Positions 24,179 to 34,398 of a stretch of 57,199 nt of DNA are shown here, piece after piece. Origin of the DNA: Bacteroidaceae bacterium (GTDB taxonomy: Bacteria; Bacteroidota; Bacteroidia; Bacteroidales; Bacteroidaceae); the NCBI GenBank assembly GCA_017617235.1, contig JAFZWQ010000002.1, positions 1 through 57,199 on the forward strand, read 5' to 3'. A program made the translations under genes and the position numbers. Position 1 is the first letter of the stretch; every line of letters begins with the position of its first letter. The notes beneath the pieces were generated by a model. That model did no database searches and had not been told where the DNA came from. It was given only the letters and a program-made list of their open reading frames with translations.

Positions 24179-27100
24179 ATGAAGCGAACGATTTTACTAC
24201 TTTTCACATTGTTACTGACAACGGTCTCCTGGGCCGAGAAAGTTGAGAAAGTCAGACAACTCAACAAGCAAGCTGTTGAAGTAATTAGCCAAGAGGGAGA
24301 CGTTATGACGCTGGACTTCTACGGACCAAACATCGTACGTCTGTTCCTCGACCCGCAGGGAGGAATCCTACGCAGCCCGTCGGCAACGCCCCCAGCCGAC
24401 ATTCTTGGTCCCCACCCCCGTAAGGACGCATGCATCAGCATAAAGGAGGAAGGTGGAAAGGCTCTCGTGCAGGCCAAGGACGGCATCCGTATCGAGATTG
24501 ATAAGGGCACAGGCATGCTCACTCTGTACAATGAGAAAGGAAAGGCAGTAGTGTCACAATCCGCCCCCATCGTCTTTGCCAAAGGCGGCTATACTTTGCA
24601 GTTGAGTGCGACTGAGGACGAATATTTCTATGGTGGCGGTGTTCAGAACGGACGCTTCTCGCACCAAGGAGAACGCATAAGCATAGTAAACACCAACTCG
24701 TGGACCGATGGCGGTGTATGTTCGCCAGCCCCCATGTATTGGTCCACAGCAGGTTACGGTGTGCTTTGCCACACGTTCAAACCAGGTTATTACGACTTCA
24801 AGGGGAGTGTAACCATACATCACGACGAACCCTACTTCGATATGTTCCTGTGGACAGGTTGCAACCCTGTTTGTCTGCTCAACGGATACTACCAGTTGAC
24901 GGGCTATCCAGTACTGTTGCCAAAGTTCGCATTCTACGAAGGACACCTCAATGCCTATAACCGCGACTATTGGAAGGAGACGGACGACGAGAAACGAGGC
25001 GTCCTGTTCGAGGACGGGAAGCGCTACATCGAAAACCAAAAGGCTGTGGAGGGAGGAATCCGCGAGAGCCTCAACGGCGACGTTGGCGATTACCAGTTCT
25101 CGGGCCGGGCAGTCATCGACCGTTACCAGAAGGCCGATATGCCATTAGGATGGGTGCTGCCCAACGACGGTTACGGAGCCGGCTATGGACAGACGGAAAC
25201 ACTGGACGGCAACATTGCCAACCTGAAGGCCTTTGGCGACTATGCCCGTGAACGAGGTGTCGAGATAGGTTTGTGGACACAATCCAACCTGCACCCCATC
25301 GATTCCATACCCGCTCTGCTTCAGCGCGACATAGTGAAAGAGGTACGCGACGCAGGTGTTCGTGTCCTGAAAACTGATGTAGCCTGGGTGGGCGCAGGTT
25401 ATTCATTCGGACTTAACGGCATCACAGACGTGGCACAGATTATGCCCTATTATGGCAACCAGGCCCGTCCGTTCATCATTTCCCTCGACGGCTGGGCCGG
25501 TACGCAGCGCTATGCAGGTATCTGGACGGGCGACCAGACAGGCGGCGAATGGGAATATATCCGCTTCCACATCCCCACCTTCATTGGTGCCGGTTTGGCA
25601 GGAATGTCGAACATCACGAACGATATGGACGGAATTTTTGGAGGAAAGAATCTGGCCGTGAACATTCGCGACTTCCAATGGAAGACCTTCACCCCCATGC
25701 AGTTGAATATGGATGGTTGGGGCTCGAATCCCAAATATCCACAGGCCCTTGGAGAACCCGCCACAAGCATCAACCGCTCGTATCTGAAGCTGAAGTCGAT
25801 GCTGTTGCCCTATACCTATACTTACGCCTATGAGGCCATTACCCGAAAGCCCCTCATTCGCGCCATGTTCTTGGATGAACCAAACGCATACACTATGGGG
25901 AAACGTACTCAGTATCAGTTCCTTTACGGCCCCAGCATATTGGTTGCGCCCATCTACGAAGAAAGCGAGGTGCGCAATGGAATCTATCTTCCCAAGGGCA
26001 CATGGTACGACTACTTCACAGGCGAGGCATACGAGGGAGGCCAGGTGCTGAATTCTTTCGATGCTCCGCTGTGGAAACTGCCTGTATTTGTTCGCGAGGG
26101 AGCCATCATCCCCATGAACAATCCCAACAACAATCCCTCGGAGATAGACGCTTCGCAGCGCATCGTCGAGGTTTATCCATCCGCCAAACGCACCAGCATT
26201 GATGTTTACGATGATGATGGGAAAACGGATGCCTACTTGGCTGGCGCATTCCAGACTCAACACATTGAACAGCAAATGACGAAGGGAAAGGCCATCGTTA
26301 CCATTCTGCCAGCAGAAGGCAAGGAGTTCGAGGGTCTGACGAAGGTGAAGAAGACACGCCTTGTGGTGAATCTGATTGGCGAACCTAAGAAGGTTGTGGC
26401 CAAAGTGAACGGCAAGACCGTACAGGCCGACTGGACCTTCGGACAGGAACCCATGATGGCGAAAATTGCCATCCGCAGGCCCCAGCAACTCGTCATCGAT
26501 GTGCCAGAGGCCAGCATCTACGACAAGGTGGAAGTTACCATCGAAAGCAAAAAGGAAGAAGCAAAGAGTCAAAGCGAAGCAACTGTCACGCTGCAAACGC
26601 CCAAGGCTGGCGAATGCAAGGCTACAGCCTATACCCTCACCCCCACGTGGCAGGCTGTGGAGGGAGCCGATTTCTATGAAATGGAATTCGAAGACATGCG
26701 CTACACCAATATACGGCAGACGGTGTATACTTTCGACCTGCTGGAACCTGAAAAAGAATACCACTTCCACCTGCGTGCCGTGGGTAAGCAGGGAACGAGT
26801 GAATGGGCAGATTTGACCTTCAGCACAGCGGCCAATCCGCTGGAGTTCGCGATGAAGGGACTGACTGCCACCTGCAGCGTTGCCGACCAGCCAGGAAACG
26901 GGACACAACGGCTCTTTGACCTCGACGATAGGGGGGAAATCTGGCATACCAATTGGAGTCAGACAAACGCCACTCCGTTCACCATCGACATCGACATGCA
27001 TGCCATAACAGAAATCGAACGCATACAGTATGTTCCACGCGACAATGCAGGCAACGGAACGCTGCTTGCTGGCTCCGTGAGCCTGAGCCTCGACGGTAAG

Positions 27101-27883
27101 AACTGGAGCACACCGCAGCCCTTCCGCTGGCAGCAGAACAACCTGCCAAAGGACCTCGTTATCAACGCCTTACAGTCACCCATCGACACGAAAGAAGTGC
27201 GCTATATCCGCATCGCTGTAGACAAGAGCGTGGGTGGATTCGGTTCTGGTGCAGAACTCTTTGTGTTCCGCAAGCCCGATGCTAAGGTTCTCATCCCAGG
27301 CGACATAAACCAGGATGGCAAAATCGACGAAAACGACCTGACCTCGTATCTCAACTATACGGGTCTGAGGCAGGGCGACGGCGACTTCGACGGCTATGTC
27401 TCTGTGGGCGACGTTAATCGCAATGGACTCATCGATGCACAGGACATCTCCTATGTCGCCACACAGCTCGAGGACGGAGCAGGCCGTTCCAGCGGCACAT
27501 TGGCAGGCAGCATCAGTCTGAAATTTGAAAGCCGCAAGTACAAGGCAGGCGACGAAATCGTGGTTACGGCAGTGGGCAACGGGCTGCAGGCAGTCAACGC
27601 CCTGAACCTGGTGTTGCCCTACAACCAACAGCAGCTGCAGTTCCTGGGTGTAGAGCCGCTGGCCGTTGGCACGATGCACAACATGACCAACGACCGCCTG
27701 CACACCAACGGGGAACGGGTGCTCTACCCCACCTTCGTCAACCTGGGGCGCCAACCCGAACTCAGCGGCGAAAGCGTGGAGCTCTTCCGACTGCGTTTCC
27801 GCGCCAATACGGCACTGAACCTCACTAAGTTCGACGTAAAGGGCATGCTGGTAGACCGCCAGCTTCGTGCCACATCGTTCTAA
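24179..27883 (+). CDS. Secreted multidomain GH31 alpha-glycosidase with CBM-, dockerin- and cohesin-like modules
   Basis: The 1234-residue protein has a signal peptide ('ILLLFTLLLTTVSWA'), an N-terminal galactose-mutarotase-like domain and a GH31 barrel. The predicted nucleophile is Asp400 in 'VLKTDVAW' and the acid/base Asp452 in 'IWTGDQTGG'. A GH31 C-terminal beta domain follows ('LPKGTWYDYFTGEAYEGG'), then a fibronectin III-like domain (about 800-900), an F5/8C-type CBM32-like domain (about 900-1030), a dockerin-like pair ('GDINQDGKIDENDL' near 1041 and 'GDVNRNGLIDAQDI') and a cohesin-like module (about 1105-1234). Substrate: probably alpha-glucosides or alpha-xylosides; not decided here. 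It lies 35 nt after the transglutaminase-like gene. Confidence 0.88.
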   Translation: MKRTILLLFTLLLTTVSWAEKVEKVRQLNKQAVEVISQEGDVMTLDFYGPNIVRLFLDPQGGILRSPSATPPADILGPHPRKDACISIKEEGGKALVQAKDGIRIEIDKGTGMLTLYNEKGKAVVSQSAPIVFAKGGYTLQLSATEDEYFYGGGVQNGRFSHQGERISIVNTNSWTDGGVCSPAPMYWSTAGYGVLCHTFKPGYYDFKGSVTIHHDEPYFDMFLWTGCNPVCLLNGYYQLTGYPVLLPKFAFYEGHLNAYNRDYWKETDDEKRGVLFEDGKRYIENQKAVEGGIRESLNGDVGDYQFSGRAVIDRYQKADMPLGWVLPNDGYGAGYGQTETLDGNIANLKAFGDYARERGVEIGLWTQSNLHPIDSIPALLQRDIVKEVRDAGVRVLKTDVAWVGAGYSFGLNGITDVAQIMPYYGNQARPFIISLDGWAGTQRYAGIWTGDQTGGEWEYIRFHIPTFIGAGLAGMSNITNDMDGIFGGKNLAVNIRDFQWKTFTPMQLNMDGWGSNPKYPQALGEPATSINRSYLKLKSMLLPYTYTYAYEAITRKPLIRAMFLDEPNAYTMGKRTQYQFLYGPSILVAPIYEESEVRNGIYLPKGTWYDYFTGEAYEGGQVLNSFDAPLWKLPVFVREGAIIPMNNPNNNPSEIDASQRIVEVYPSAKRTSIDVYDDDGKTDAYLAGAFQTQHIEQQMTKGKAIVTILPAEGKEFEGLTKVKKTRLVVNLIGEPKKVVAKVNGKTVQADWTFGQEPMMAKIAIRRPQQLVIDVPEASIYDKVEVTIESKKEEAKSQSEATVTLQTPKAGECKATAYTLTPTWQAVEGADFYEMEFEDMRYTNIRQTVYTFDLLEPEKEYHFHLRAVGKQGTSEWADLTFSTAANPLEFAMKGLTATCSVADQPGNGTQRLFDLDDRGEIWHTNWSQTNATPFTIDIDMHAITEIERIQYVPRDNAGNGTLLAGSVSLSLDGKNWSTPQPFRWQQNNLPKDLVINALQSPIDTKEVRYIRIAVDKSVGGFGSGAELFVFRKPDAKVLIPGDINQDGKIDENDLTSYLNYTGLRQGDGDFDGYVSVGDVNRNGLIDAQDISYVATQLEDGAGRSSGTLAGSISLKFESRKYKAGDEIVVTAVGNGLQAVNALNLVLPYNQQQLQFLGVEPLAVGTMHNMTNDRLHTNGERVLYPTFVNLGRQPELSGESVELFRLRFRANTALNLTKFDVKGMLVDRQLRATSF

Positions 27884-27902
27884 TCCCAGCAAACCAATAT
27901 CC

Positions 27903-27938
27903 CAACGGGCGGGGAGCAGCATTGCTTTCCGCCCGTTG
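27903..27938 (+). terminator. Large hairpin after the GH31 gene
   Basis: CAACGGGCGG (27903-27912) pairs perfectly with CCGCCCGTTG (27929-27938). The 16-nt loop contains AGCA/TGCT, which can extend the stem. No T-tract follows, so it may be a terminator or processing structure. Confidence 0.5.
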
Positions 27939-27940
27939 CC

Positions 27941-28141
27941 GCGTTGCAACGCTACCCTCGGAACGATGCGACGCTACCCGCCTAGCGTTGCAACGCTCCC
28001 GACGGAGCGATACTAATCCTATGCGTGGAGGAATAGTAATCCTACAGCCGAAGGATTAGTAATCCTACAAGGGAAGGAATAGTAATCCTCCAGCGGAAGG
28101 ATTGAGACCCTATTGAAGAAGGATTACGACGTTGCAAACGG
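27941..28141. repeat. Palindromic intergenic repeat cluster between GH31 and hisG
   Basis: The 351-nt gap holds two kinds of repeats. The palindrome GCGTTGCAACGC occurs at 27941-27952 and again at 27984-27997 as AGCGTTGCAACGCT. From about 28029, 23-nt units follow at 28029, 28052 and 28075, then diverged ones at 28098 and 28120. They are centred on the odd palindrome AGGATTAgTAATCCT or its near forms. A partial unit precedes them at about 28010. They lie upstream of the hisG -7 box, so they are not part of the his leader. Confidence 0.85.
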
Positions 28142-28192
28142 AGGGAAATGAAAAAATCTGGGAAACAACGCCATTTTTACGTCTTTTTTTCG

Positions 28193-28200
28193 TATCTTTG
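28193..28200 (+). promoter_or_regulatory. Probable -7 box of the his operon
   Basis: TATCTTTG lies 35-42 nt before the hisG start codon. A clear TTTG is missing at the expected distance, although a T-run lies nearby. No histidine-rich leader peptide is visible downstream. Confidence 0.5.
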
Positions 28201-28234
28201 TACGCGCTACTAACAATAAGGTAAAAAAGAAGAT

Positions 28235-29086
28235 ATGCTTAGAATAGCCGTACAATCAAAAGGCCGTCTTTATGAAGACACCATGAGCCTGCTGGCAGAA
28301 GCCGGCATAAAGATTCCCAGCAGCAAACGCACCCTGCTGGTGGAAAGCACCAATTTCCCCATCGAAGTACTGTATTTACGCGACGACGATATACCCCAAA
28401 GCGTAGCTACTGGCGTTGCCGACTTGGGCATCGTGGGACAGAACGAATTTGAGGAACGCCAGGAACAGGCTGACATCATCCGTCCCCTGGGCTTCAGCAA
28501 ATGCCGCCTGTCGCTGGCCATTCCCAAGGCTGTCGACTACCCCGGCCTCTCGTGGTTCGAGGGCAAGAAAATCGCCACCAGCTACCCAGGCATCCTGCGC
28601 CGATTCATGCAGAAAAACGGCATCAATGCCGACATACACGTCATCACCGGCAGTGTGGAAATCAGCCCGGGCATAGGCCTTGCCGATGCCATCTTCGACA
28701 TTGTCTCCAGCGGCAGCACGTTGGTTAGCAACAACCTGCGCGAAGTGGAGGTAGTGATGAAGAGCGAAGCCCTGCTCATCGCCACACCCGGTCTCAGCGA
28801 GGAAAAGCGTGCCACGCTGGACGAGTTGCTGTTCCGCATCGAAGCCGTAAAAAACGCAGAAGACAAGAAATACGTGCTGATGAATGTCCCCACGGAAAGT
28901 CTGGATGCCATCATCAAGGTGCTGCCGGGTATGAAGAGCCCAACCGTAATGCCCCTGGCCACACCCGGATGGAACAGCGTGCACACCGTTATCGACGAGA
29001 AGAGCTTTTGGCAAATCATCAGCCAACTGAAAGAACTGGGAGCCGAAGGCATCCTGGTCATTCCCGTCGAGAAAATGATACTTTAA
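28235..29086 (+). CDS. hisG: ATP phosphoribosyltransferase, long form (HisG)
   Basis: HisG makes phosphoribosyl-ATP from ATP and PRPP, the first step of histidine synthesis, and is inhibited by histidine. The 283 residues are those of the long form, which has a C-terminal ACT-like regulatory domain and does not need HisZ. Visible are 'SKGRLYEDT' near the N-terminus, 'GVADLGIVGQNEFEE', 'GSVEISPGIGLADAI' (the PRPP-binding signature) and a C-terminal 'MPLATPGWNSVHTVI' typical of the long form. It is the first gene of a probable his operon, after a -7 box. Confidence 0.96.
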   Translation: MLRIAVQSKGRLYEDTMSLLAEAGIKIPSSKRTLLVESTNFPIEVLYLRDDDIPQSVATGVADLGIVGQNEFEERQEQADIIRPLGFSKCRLSLAIPKAVDYPGLSWFEGKKIATSYPGILRRFMQKNGINADIHVITGSVEISPGIGLADAIFDIVSSGSTLVSNNLREVEVVMKSEALLIATPGLSEEKRATLDELLFRIEAVKNAEDKKYVLMNVPTESLDAIIKVLPGMKSPTVMPLATPGWNSVHTVIDEKSFWQIISQLKELGAEGILVIPVEKMIL

Positions 29087-29117
29087 GACAACGAATCAAC
29101 TAAAAATAAGTAAAAAG

Positions 29118-31013
29118 ATGAAACGATTCAACCTTATCGCAACCATCCTGCTTGTGGCTTCCCTCAGCGTGAATGCGCAAGTGTTGAGAGTAGAAAGAGA
29201 CAGCCAGCAAGGCCGCCCAGTATCCCATCGCGTACAGCGCAAGGCAGCAAGTCTGGATGGCACCACACCCTTCGGCTACGGTTCCACCACAGATTGGGAA
29301 GGCTTGGGCATTAACGCAGTAGGTGCATCCTTCGACGTTGCCATCTATGTACCAGGCGGATTCAACGCCACCATCAATGGCATCAACATTCCCGTCCTCG
29401 ACGAAGGCATGACAAAGGTCAGCGTATGGCTCAGGTCGCAGCTCAGCGGCAAAGTGCTTGCCAAGAAAGAGGTCAGCGGAACATTCGTTGCCAACGAATA
29501 CTTCCCCGTAGCCTTCGACGAACCCATCGACTTGCCTGCCGAAGGTGTGTATGCAGGATACAGCTTCACATGCAGCATCGCCTTCCCCATTGCCATGGGA
29601 GGTGATATTACCAGCGGTGGCCTCTACCTCAATTACACCTACAATGGCAGTGCCAGCGGATGGGGCGATTACAGCGACCAGTTCGCACCTTCAGCCTTAC
29701 AGGTCCTGCTGAGCAATGTCGTAATTCCCGATTATAGCATTCAGTTGACCAGCGCAGGCCAGTCCACCCAGACTGCCAATGCAACCTATTCGATTCCCGT
29801 AAGCCTTACCAGCAGCAGCGCCAAAGACATCGAGAGTCTGGATGTTGCAGTCACCATAAACGAAGAGACTGAGGACAAGCACATCACATTGGCACAGCCC
29901 ATACCCGGCGGTATCAACCAAAAAGCCCAGTTTGCCATCGAAGGCACGTCACCCGCACAGCCTGGCCGATATGTAGCCGACATCGTCGTGAAGAAGGTAA
30001 ACGGCATTGACTACGAAGAGGAATGTATGATTTCCGCCCAGTTGAAGAACCTCACCCGCATAGTTCCGCGCCAGACCGTCATCGAAGAGTTCACTGGCAC
30101 GGGTTGCGGCTATTGCCCACGCGGATGGGTAGGTATGGAATACATGAAAGCCAACTATCCCGAAAGCTTTGTCGGCATCGCCTTCCACAAGTATAATTCC
30201 AGCGACCCCATGTACTACGAAAACTATCCTTATCTGGGACTTACCGGCGCACCTGGCTGCGTGATAGACCGCAAGGCCGAAGCTGACCCGTACTATGGTT
30301 TCGGAAACGACAATCTCGGTATCGTGGACGCATTCAACCTGATGAACCAGGAACTGCCCGAGGTCGATGTAAGGGTAGCAGCCCAGTGGAACAACGATAT
30401 GACGTCAGTGGACATTGCTGCCGCCATCGAGTTCTTAATAGCCCCTGAATCCCTCTCTCTCATCTATGTCCTCACCGCCGACAGTCTGACGAGCACCGCC
30501 ACCAGTTGGAAACAAAGCAACTACTACTATCAATACACGGCTGCACAAGTAGACAATGGTCCAGGTCTCGTAGACTTCTGCAAGAACGGCAAGTACGGAA
30601 AGAGCAGTGTAAAACTGACCTTCAACGATGTAGTCATTGGCTCTTCCTATCTGTCAGAGACACAAAACGAAGGTCAGAATATTTTCAGCGATGAAGGCTA
30701 CAAGGCCGGTTCGATATACCAGACGACCTACAGCATTCCAGCCTCGACGAAGGCATGGGCAAAGTCTGCCGCCAAGAACGGTCACACAGACATTTCCGTG
30801 CTGGTTATTGACAACACGACAGGTGGCATCTTGAATGCACGCAAGGTACGTGTGGAACTGCCCAGCGCAGTTATCCCCGTTCCCAGCCACAACGGCACCA
30901 CCAACCAAACAGCACGCTACAATGCAGCCGGTCAAGCCATTGCTACACCGCAACGCGGTCTGAACATCATCCGCATGGCCGATGGTTCAGTAAAGAAGGT
31001 GATGATAAAGTAA
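29118..31013 (+). CDS. Omp28-like exported protein with CxxC, inside the his operon
   Basis: The 631-residue protein has a signal peptide (ending 'SLSVNAQ'), beta-sandwich domains (about 30-310), then an Omp28/thioredoxin-like domain opened by 'VIEEFTGTGCGYCPRGWVGM'. Its C-terminal sorting-type tail ('RYNAAGQAIATPQRGLNII') is variant. It resembles the protein at 15047-16891 in architecture. It lies 31 nt after hisG and nine nt before hisD, in the same direction, so it is probably co-transcribed with histidine genes although no link to histidine synthesis is evident. The substrate is unknown. Confidence 0.85.
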   Translation: MKRFNLIATILLVASLSVNAQVLRVERDSQQGRPVSHRVQRKAASLDGTTPFGYGSTTDWEGLGINAVGASFDVAIYVPGGFNATINGINIPVLDEGMTKVSVWLRSQLSGKVLAKKEVSGTFVANEYFPVAFDEPIDLPAEGVYAGYSFTCSIAFPIAMGGDITSGGLYLNYTYNGSASGWGDYSDQFAPSALQVLLSNVVIPDYSIQLTSAGQSTQTANATYSIPVSLTSSSAKDIESLDVAVTINEETEDKHITLAQPIPGGINQKAQFAIEGTSPAQPGRYVADIVVKKVNGIDYEEECMISAQLKNLTRIVPRQTVIEEFTGTGCGYCPRGWVGMEYMKANYPESFVGIAFHKYNSSDPMYYENYPYLGLTGAPGCVIDRKAEADPYYGFGNDNLGIVDAFNLMNQELPEVDVRVAAQWNNDMTSVDIAAAIEFLIAPESLSLIYVLTADSLTSTATSWKQSNYYYQYTAAQVDNGPGLVDFCKNGKYGKSSVKLTFNDVVIGSSYLSETQNEGQNIFSDEGYKAGSIYQTTYSIPASTKAWAKSAAKNGHTDISVLVIDNTTGGILNARKVRVELPSAVIPVPSHNGTTNQTARYNAAGQAIATPQRGLNIIRMADGSVKKVMIK

Positions 31014-31022
31014 ATCCAAAAG

Positions 31023-32303
31023 ATGAGAGTATACAAACATCCGACAAGACAAGAGTGGGCTGAACTGCTGCAGCGCCCCACGAAAGATGCCACACAGTTG
31101 AACGAGACGGTAGCCGGTGTGCTACGTGAGATTCGTCAGCGTGGCGATGCCGCCATTCGCGAATTCGAGGAGCGATTTGACCATGTACAACTGGAGGCAC
31201 TTGCTGTCAGCGAGGAAGAAATGCAGGAAGCTGAGACACTGGTCAGCCCAGAACTCAAGCAGGCTTTGGAACTGGCACACCGCAACATCTATACCTTCCA
31301 TGCTGCCCAGCGCTTCGAAGGAAGAAAATGCGAAGTCACCAACGGCGTTACCTGCTGGCAACGCGCCATTCCCATCGAACGTGTCGGACTATACATCCCA
31401 GGCGGAACCGCACCTCTGTTCAGCACCGTGCTGATGCTGGCTACCCCCGCAAAGATTGCCGGTTGCAGCGAAATTGTACTCTGCACCCCTCCCAACCGCG
31501 AAGGAAAGGTAAATCCCGCCATACTGGTTGCTGCACGCATAGCAGGCGTCAGTAACATCTTCAAGATAGGAGGTGTACAAGCTATCGGCGCAATGGCCTA
31601 CGGTACAGAAAGTGTGCCTAAGGTTTACAAGATATTCGGTCCAGGCAACCAATACGTGATGTGTGCCAAACAGCAGGTATCGCTTCACGACGCAGCTATA
31701 GATATGCCCGCTGGACCCAGCGAGGTGGAGGTGCTGGCGGATCATACAGCGAATCCGGCTTTCGTGGCTGCCGACCTGCTGTCGCAAGCCGAGCATGGTA
31801 TAGACAGTCAAGTACTATTAGTCACCACGTGCGAACAACTCATCCCTCAGGTTGAGGCAGAGGTTGAACGCCAACTGGCCCTATTTCCGCGAAAAGAGAT
31901 TGCCACCCAGGCATTGGAACACAGCAAAATCATCCTTGTGAATGATTGCGACGAGATGATGGAACTGACCAACCAATATGCCCCAGAGCATCTCATCATC
32001 GAAACGGAGAACTATATGGAACTTGCCGATAAGGTGGTGAATGCCGGAAGTGTCTTCCTTGGCCATCTGACGCCGGAAAGCGCAGGCGACTATGCCAGCG
32101 GAACGAACCACACGCTACCCACCAACGGCTATGCAGTAGCCTATAACGGAGTGAACCTGGACAGCTACCAACGCAAAGTAACATTCCAGGAACTGAGTGC
32201 TGAGGGCATTCGTTCCATCGGACACGCTGTAGAACTGATGGCAGCAGGCGAGCAACTGGATGCCCACAAAAATGCAATGAGTATAAGAATTAAAAGCTTA
32301 TGA
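31023..32303 (+). CDS. hisD: Histidinol dehydrogenase (HisD)
   Basis: HisD oxidises histidinol to histidine in two NAD-dependent steps and binds zinc. The 426-residue protein shows '[19 protein letters not shown]', 'FGPGNQYV', 'DMPAGPSEV' and '[15 protein letters not shown]', all characteristic of the family. The start at 31023 follows the Omp28-like gene by nine bases. Its stop overlaps the hisC start by four bases (ATGA), pointing to translational coupling. Confidence 0.96.
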   Translation: MRVYKHPTRQEWAELLQRPTKDATQLNETVAGVLREIRQRGDAAIREFEERFDHVQLEALAVSEEEMQEAETLVSPELKQALELAHRNIYTFHAAQRFEGRKCEVTNGVTCWQRAIPIERVGLYIPGGTAPLFSTVLMLATPAKIAGCSEIVLCTPPNREGKVNPAILVAARIAGVSNIFKIGGVQAIGAMAYGTESVPKVYKIFGPGNQYVMCAKQQVSLHDAAIDMPAGPSEVEVLADHTANPAFVAADLLSQAEHGIDSQVLLVTTCEQLIPQVEAEVERQLALFPRKEIATQALEHSKIILVNDCDEMMELTNQYAPEHLIIETENYMELADKVVNAGSVFLGHLTPESAGDYASGTNHTLPTNGYAVAYNGVNLDSYQRKVTFQELSAEGIRSIGHAVELMAAGEQLDAHKNAMSIRIKSL

Positions 32304-33337
32304 ACCTCGAAAAATTAGTACGTCCCAATATACAGCGACTGACCCCGTACAGCTGTGCACGCACCGAATTCAAAGGTGTGAATGCTAGTGTGTACCTCGA
32401 TGCCAACGAGAATCCCTACAACGCCATACTTAACCGTTATCCTGATCCTTTTCAGGAAGAGCTGAAGGCTGAGTTAGCCAAAGTAAAAGGGATACCCGCC
32501 GAGTATATGTTTCTGGGTAACGGTAGCGATGAAGCCATAGATCTCGTCTATCGCATCTTCTGCGAGCCCAAGGAGGACAATGTCGTAGCTATAGCCCCCA
32601 CATACGGTATGTACGAGGTATGTGCCGACATCAACGAGGTGGAATATCGCCCTGTCCTGCTCGACGACGACTTCCAACTCGATGCAGACAAACTGTTGGC
32701 AGCCTGCGATGCTCATACAAAAGTCGTCTGGATGTGCTCGCCCAACAACCCCACAGGCAACTGCATGAAACGCGAAGAAATCATTAAGGTGCTGAACGGG
32801 TTTCAGGGAATCGTTGTCATCGACGAGGCTTATAGCGACTTTACGTTGGAACGTCCCTTCCGCTACGAACTGCCACAGTACCCGAACCTAATTGTACTGA
32901 ACACCATGAGCAAGGCATGGGCCAGTGCTGCCATCCGCTTGGGAATGGCCTTCGCATCGCCTGACATCATTGCCCTGTTCAATAAAGTGAAGTATCCCTA
33001 TAATGTGAACCTGCTCACCCAACAACAGGCTATGGAGATGCTGCACGCACCAGCTAAGTTCCAGCAATGGCTATCTGTCATCACTACCGAACGTAGCCAT
33101 CTGATGCCGGCTGTAGCCGAATTGCCAATATGCAAACGACTCTACCGGACCGATGCAAATTTCTTCTTGGTACGGGTTACGGATGCCGACAGCATATACC
33201 AATATTTGGTGAAACACGGCATCATCGTTCGCAACCGCAATCGTGTAGCACTATGTGGGAACTGCCTGCGCATCACTATTGGAACACCACAGGAAAACTG
33301 TGAATTACTCTCTGCTTTGCGACAATACAAATCATGA
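32300..33337 (+). CDS. hisC: Histidinol-phosphate aminotransferase (HisC)
   Basis: HisC is a PLP enzyme that converts imidazole acetol phosphate and glutamate to histidinol phosphate. The 345-residue protein has class I/II aminotransferase motifs: '[10 protein letters not shown]', '[13 protein letters not shown]', '[10 protein letters not shown]', '[10 protein letters not shown]' and the PLP lysine in '[10 protein letters not shown]'. It overlaps hisD and hisB by four bases each. Confidence 0.96.
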   Translation: MNLEKLVRPNIQRLTPYSCARTEFKGVNASVYLDANENPYNAILNRYPDPFQEELKAELAKVKGIPAEYMFLGNGSDEAIDLVYRIFCEPKEDNVVAIAPTYGMYEVCADINEVEYRPVLLDDDFQLDADKLLAACDAHTKVVWMCSPNNPTGNCMKREEIIKVLNGFQGIVVIDEAYSDFTLERPFRYELPQYPNLIVLNTMSKAWASAAIRLGMAFASPDIIALFNKVKYPYNVNLLTQQQAMEMLHAPAKFQQWLSVITTERSHLMPAVAELPICKRLYRTDANFFLVRVTDADSIYQYLVKHGIIVRNRNRVALCGNCLRITIGTPQENCELLSALRQYKS

Positions 33338-34398
33338 AGAAAATACTATTCATAGATCGCGATGGTACCATCCTAAGGGAGCCTGCCGATGAACAAATCG
33401 ACTCGTTCGATAAATTCAGTTTTGTACCTGGAGTTATTTCCGCCTTAAGATTTCTGCGGCAACACACAGATTTCTTGTTCGTTATGGTAAGCAATCAGGA
33501 TGGACTTGGTACGCTATCCTACCCGGAATGCGATTTCTGGCCCACCCATAACCTCATGCTCGAAATACTGCACAGCGAAGGCGTGGAGTTCGATGCACAA
33601 CATATCGACCGATCGTTCCCAGAGAACAATTTGCCTACACGTAAACCGGGTACCGCCATGCTGACTCCCTATCTCGATGGTTCATTCGACATTGCCAACA
33701 GCTACGTCATTGGAGATCGCGAGAGTGATGCACAGTTGGCCAAGAACCTTGGATGCAAGGCACTCATCCTTTCCCAAACAATGGATTGGGAGAAAATATG
33801 CGAAACGGTATATGCCGGCGAACGCACAGCAGAAGTTAAGCGGACAACGAAAGAGACGGACATCCTCGTCAGCGTAAACCTCGATGGCGACGGCAAGGCC
33901 GACATCAATACAGGATTGGGATTCTTCGACCACATGCTGGAACAGATAGCCAAGCACGGCAATATCGACCTTACCGTTCAATGCAAGGGAGACCTACACG
34001 TTGACGAGCACCACACCATCGAGGATACTGCACTGGCACTGGGCGAATGTCTGGCCAAAGCATTGGGCGATAAACGTGGAATAGAACGCTACGGCTACTG
34101 CCTGCCTATGGACGACTGTCTGTGTCAGGTCGCCCTTGACTTCGGTGGCCGTCCTTGGATCGTTTGGAACGCCGAGTTCCATCGCGAACGCATTGGCGAA
34201 ATGCCCACGGAAATGTTCCTGCACTTCTTCAAGAGTTTAAGTGACGCTGCCCGCATGAATCTGAACATCAAAGCCGAAGGAGACAACGAGCACCACAAGA
34301 TAGAAGGCATCTTCAAGGCATTGGCACGTGCCCTTAAGATGGCCATCCGTCGCGATATTAACCACATGCAACTCCCATCGAGCAAAGGCGTCCTATGA
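33334..34398 (+). CDS. hisB: Bifunctional histidinol-phosphatase / imidazoleglycerol-phosphate dehydratase (HisB)
   Basis: The 354-residue protein joins two enzymes. The N-terminal HAD phosphatase (about 1-165) shows the nucleophile motif 'FIDRDGTI' and '[13 protein letters not shown]'. The C-terminal dehydratase (about 170-354) shows '[16 protein letters not shown]', '[14 protein letters not shown]' and ends '[10 protein letters not shown]'. Together they catalyse the sixth and eighth steps of histidine synthesis. It overlaps hisC and recR by four bases each. The remaining his genes (hisA, F, H, IE) are not in this window. Confidence 0.96.
   Translation: MKKILFIDRDGTILREPADEQIDSFDKFSFVPGVISALRFLRQHTDFLFVMVSNQDGLGTLSYPECDFWPTHNLMLEILHSEGVEFDAQHIDRSFPENNLPTRKPGTAMLTPYLDGSFDIANSYVIGDRESDAQLAKNLGCKALILSQTMDWEKICETVYAGERTAEVKRTTKETDILVSVNLDGDGKADINTGLGFFDHMLEQIAKHGNIDLTVQCKGDLHVDEHHTIEDTALALGECLAKALGDKRGIERYGYCLPMDDCLCQVALDFGGRPWIVWNAEFHRERIGEMPTEMFLHFFKSLSDAARMNLNIKAEGDNEHHKIEGIFKALARALKMAIRRDINHMQLPSSKGVL

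Noticed and set aside
25403-27001. A 532-residue minus-strand frame across the GH31 gene
   Set aside because: It is antisense to a strong multidomain enzyme gene and shows no family features; an artefact of codon usage.
28201-28234. Histidine attenuator leader peptide before hisG
   Set aside because: The leader is about 30 nt and encodes no run of histidine codons.
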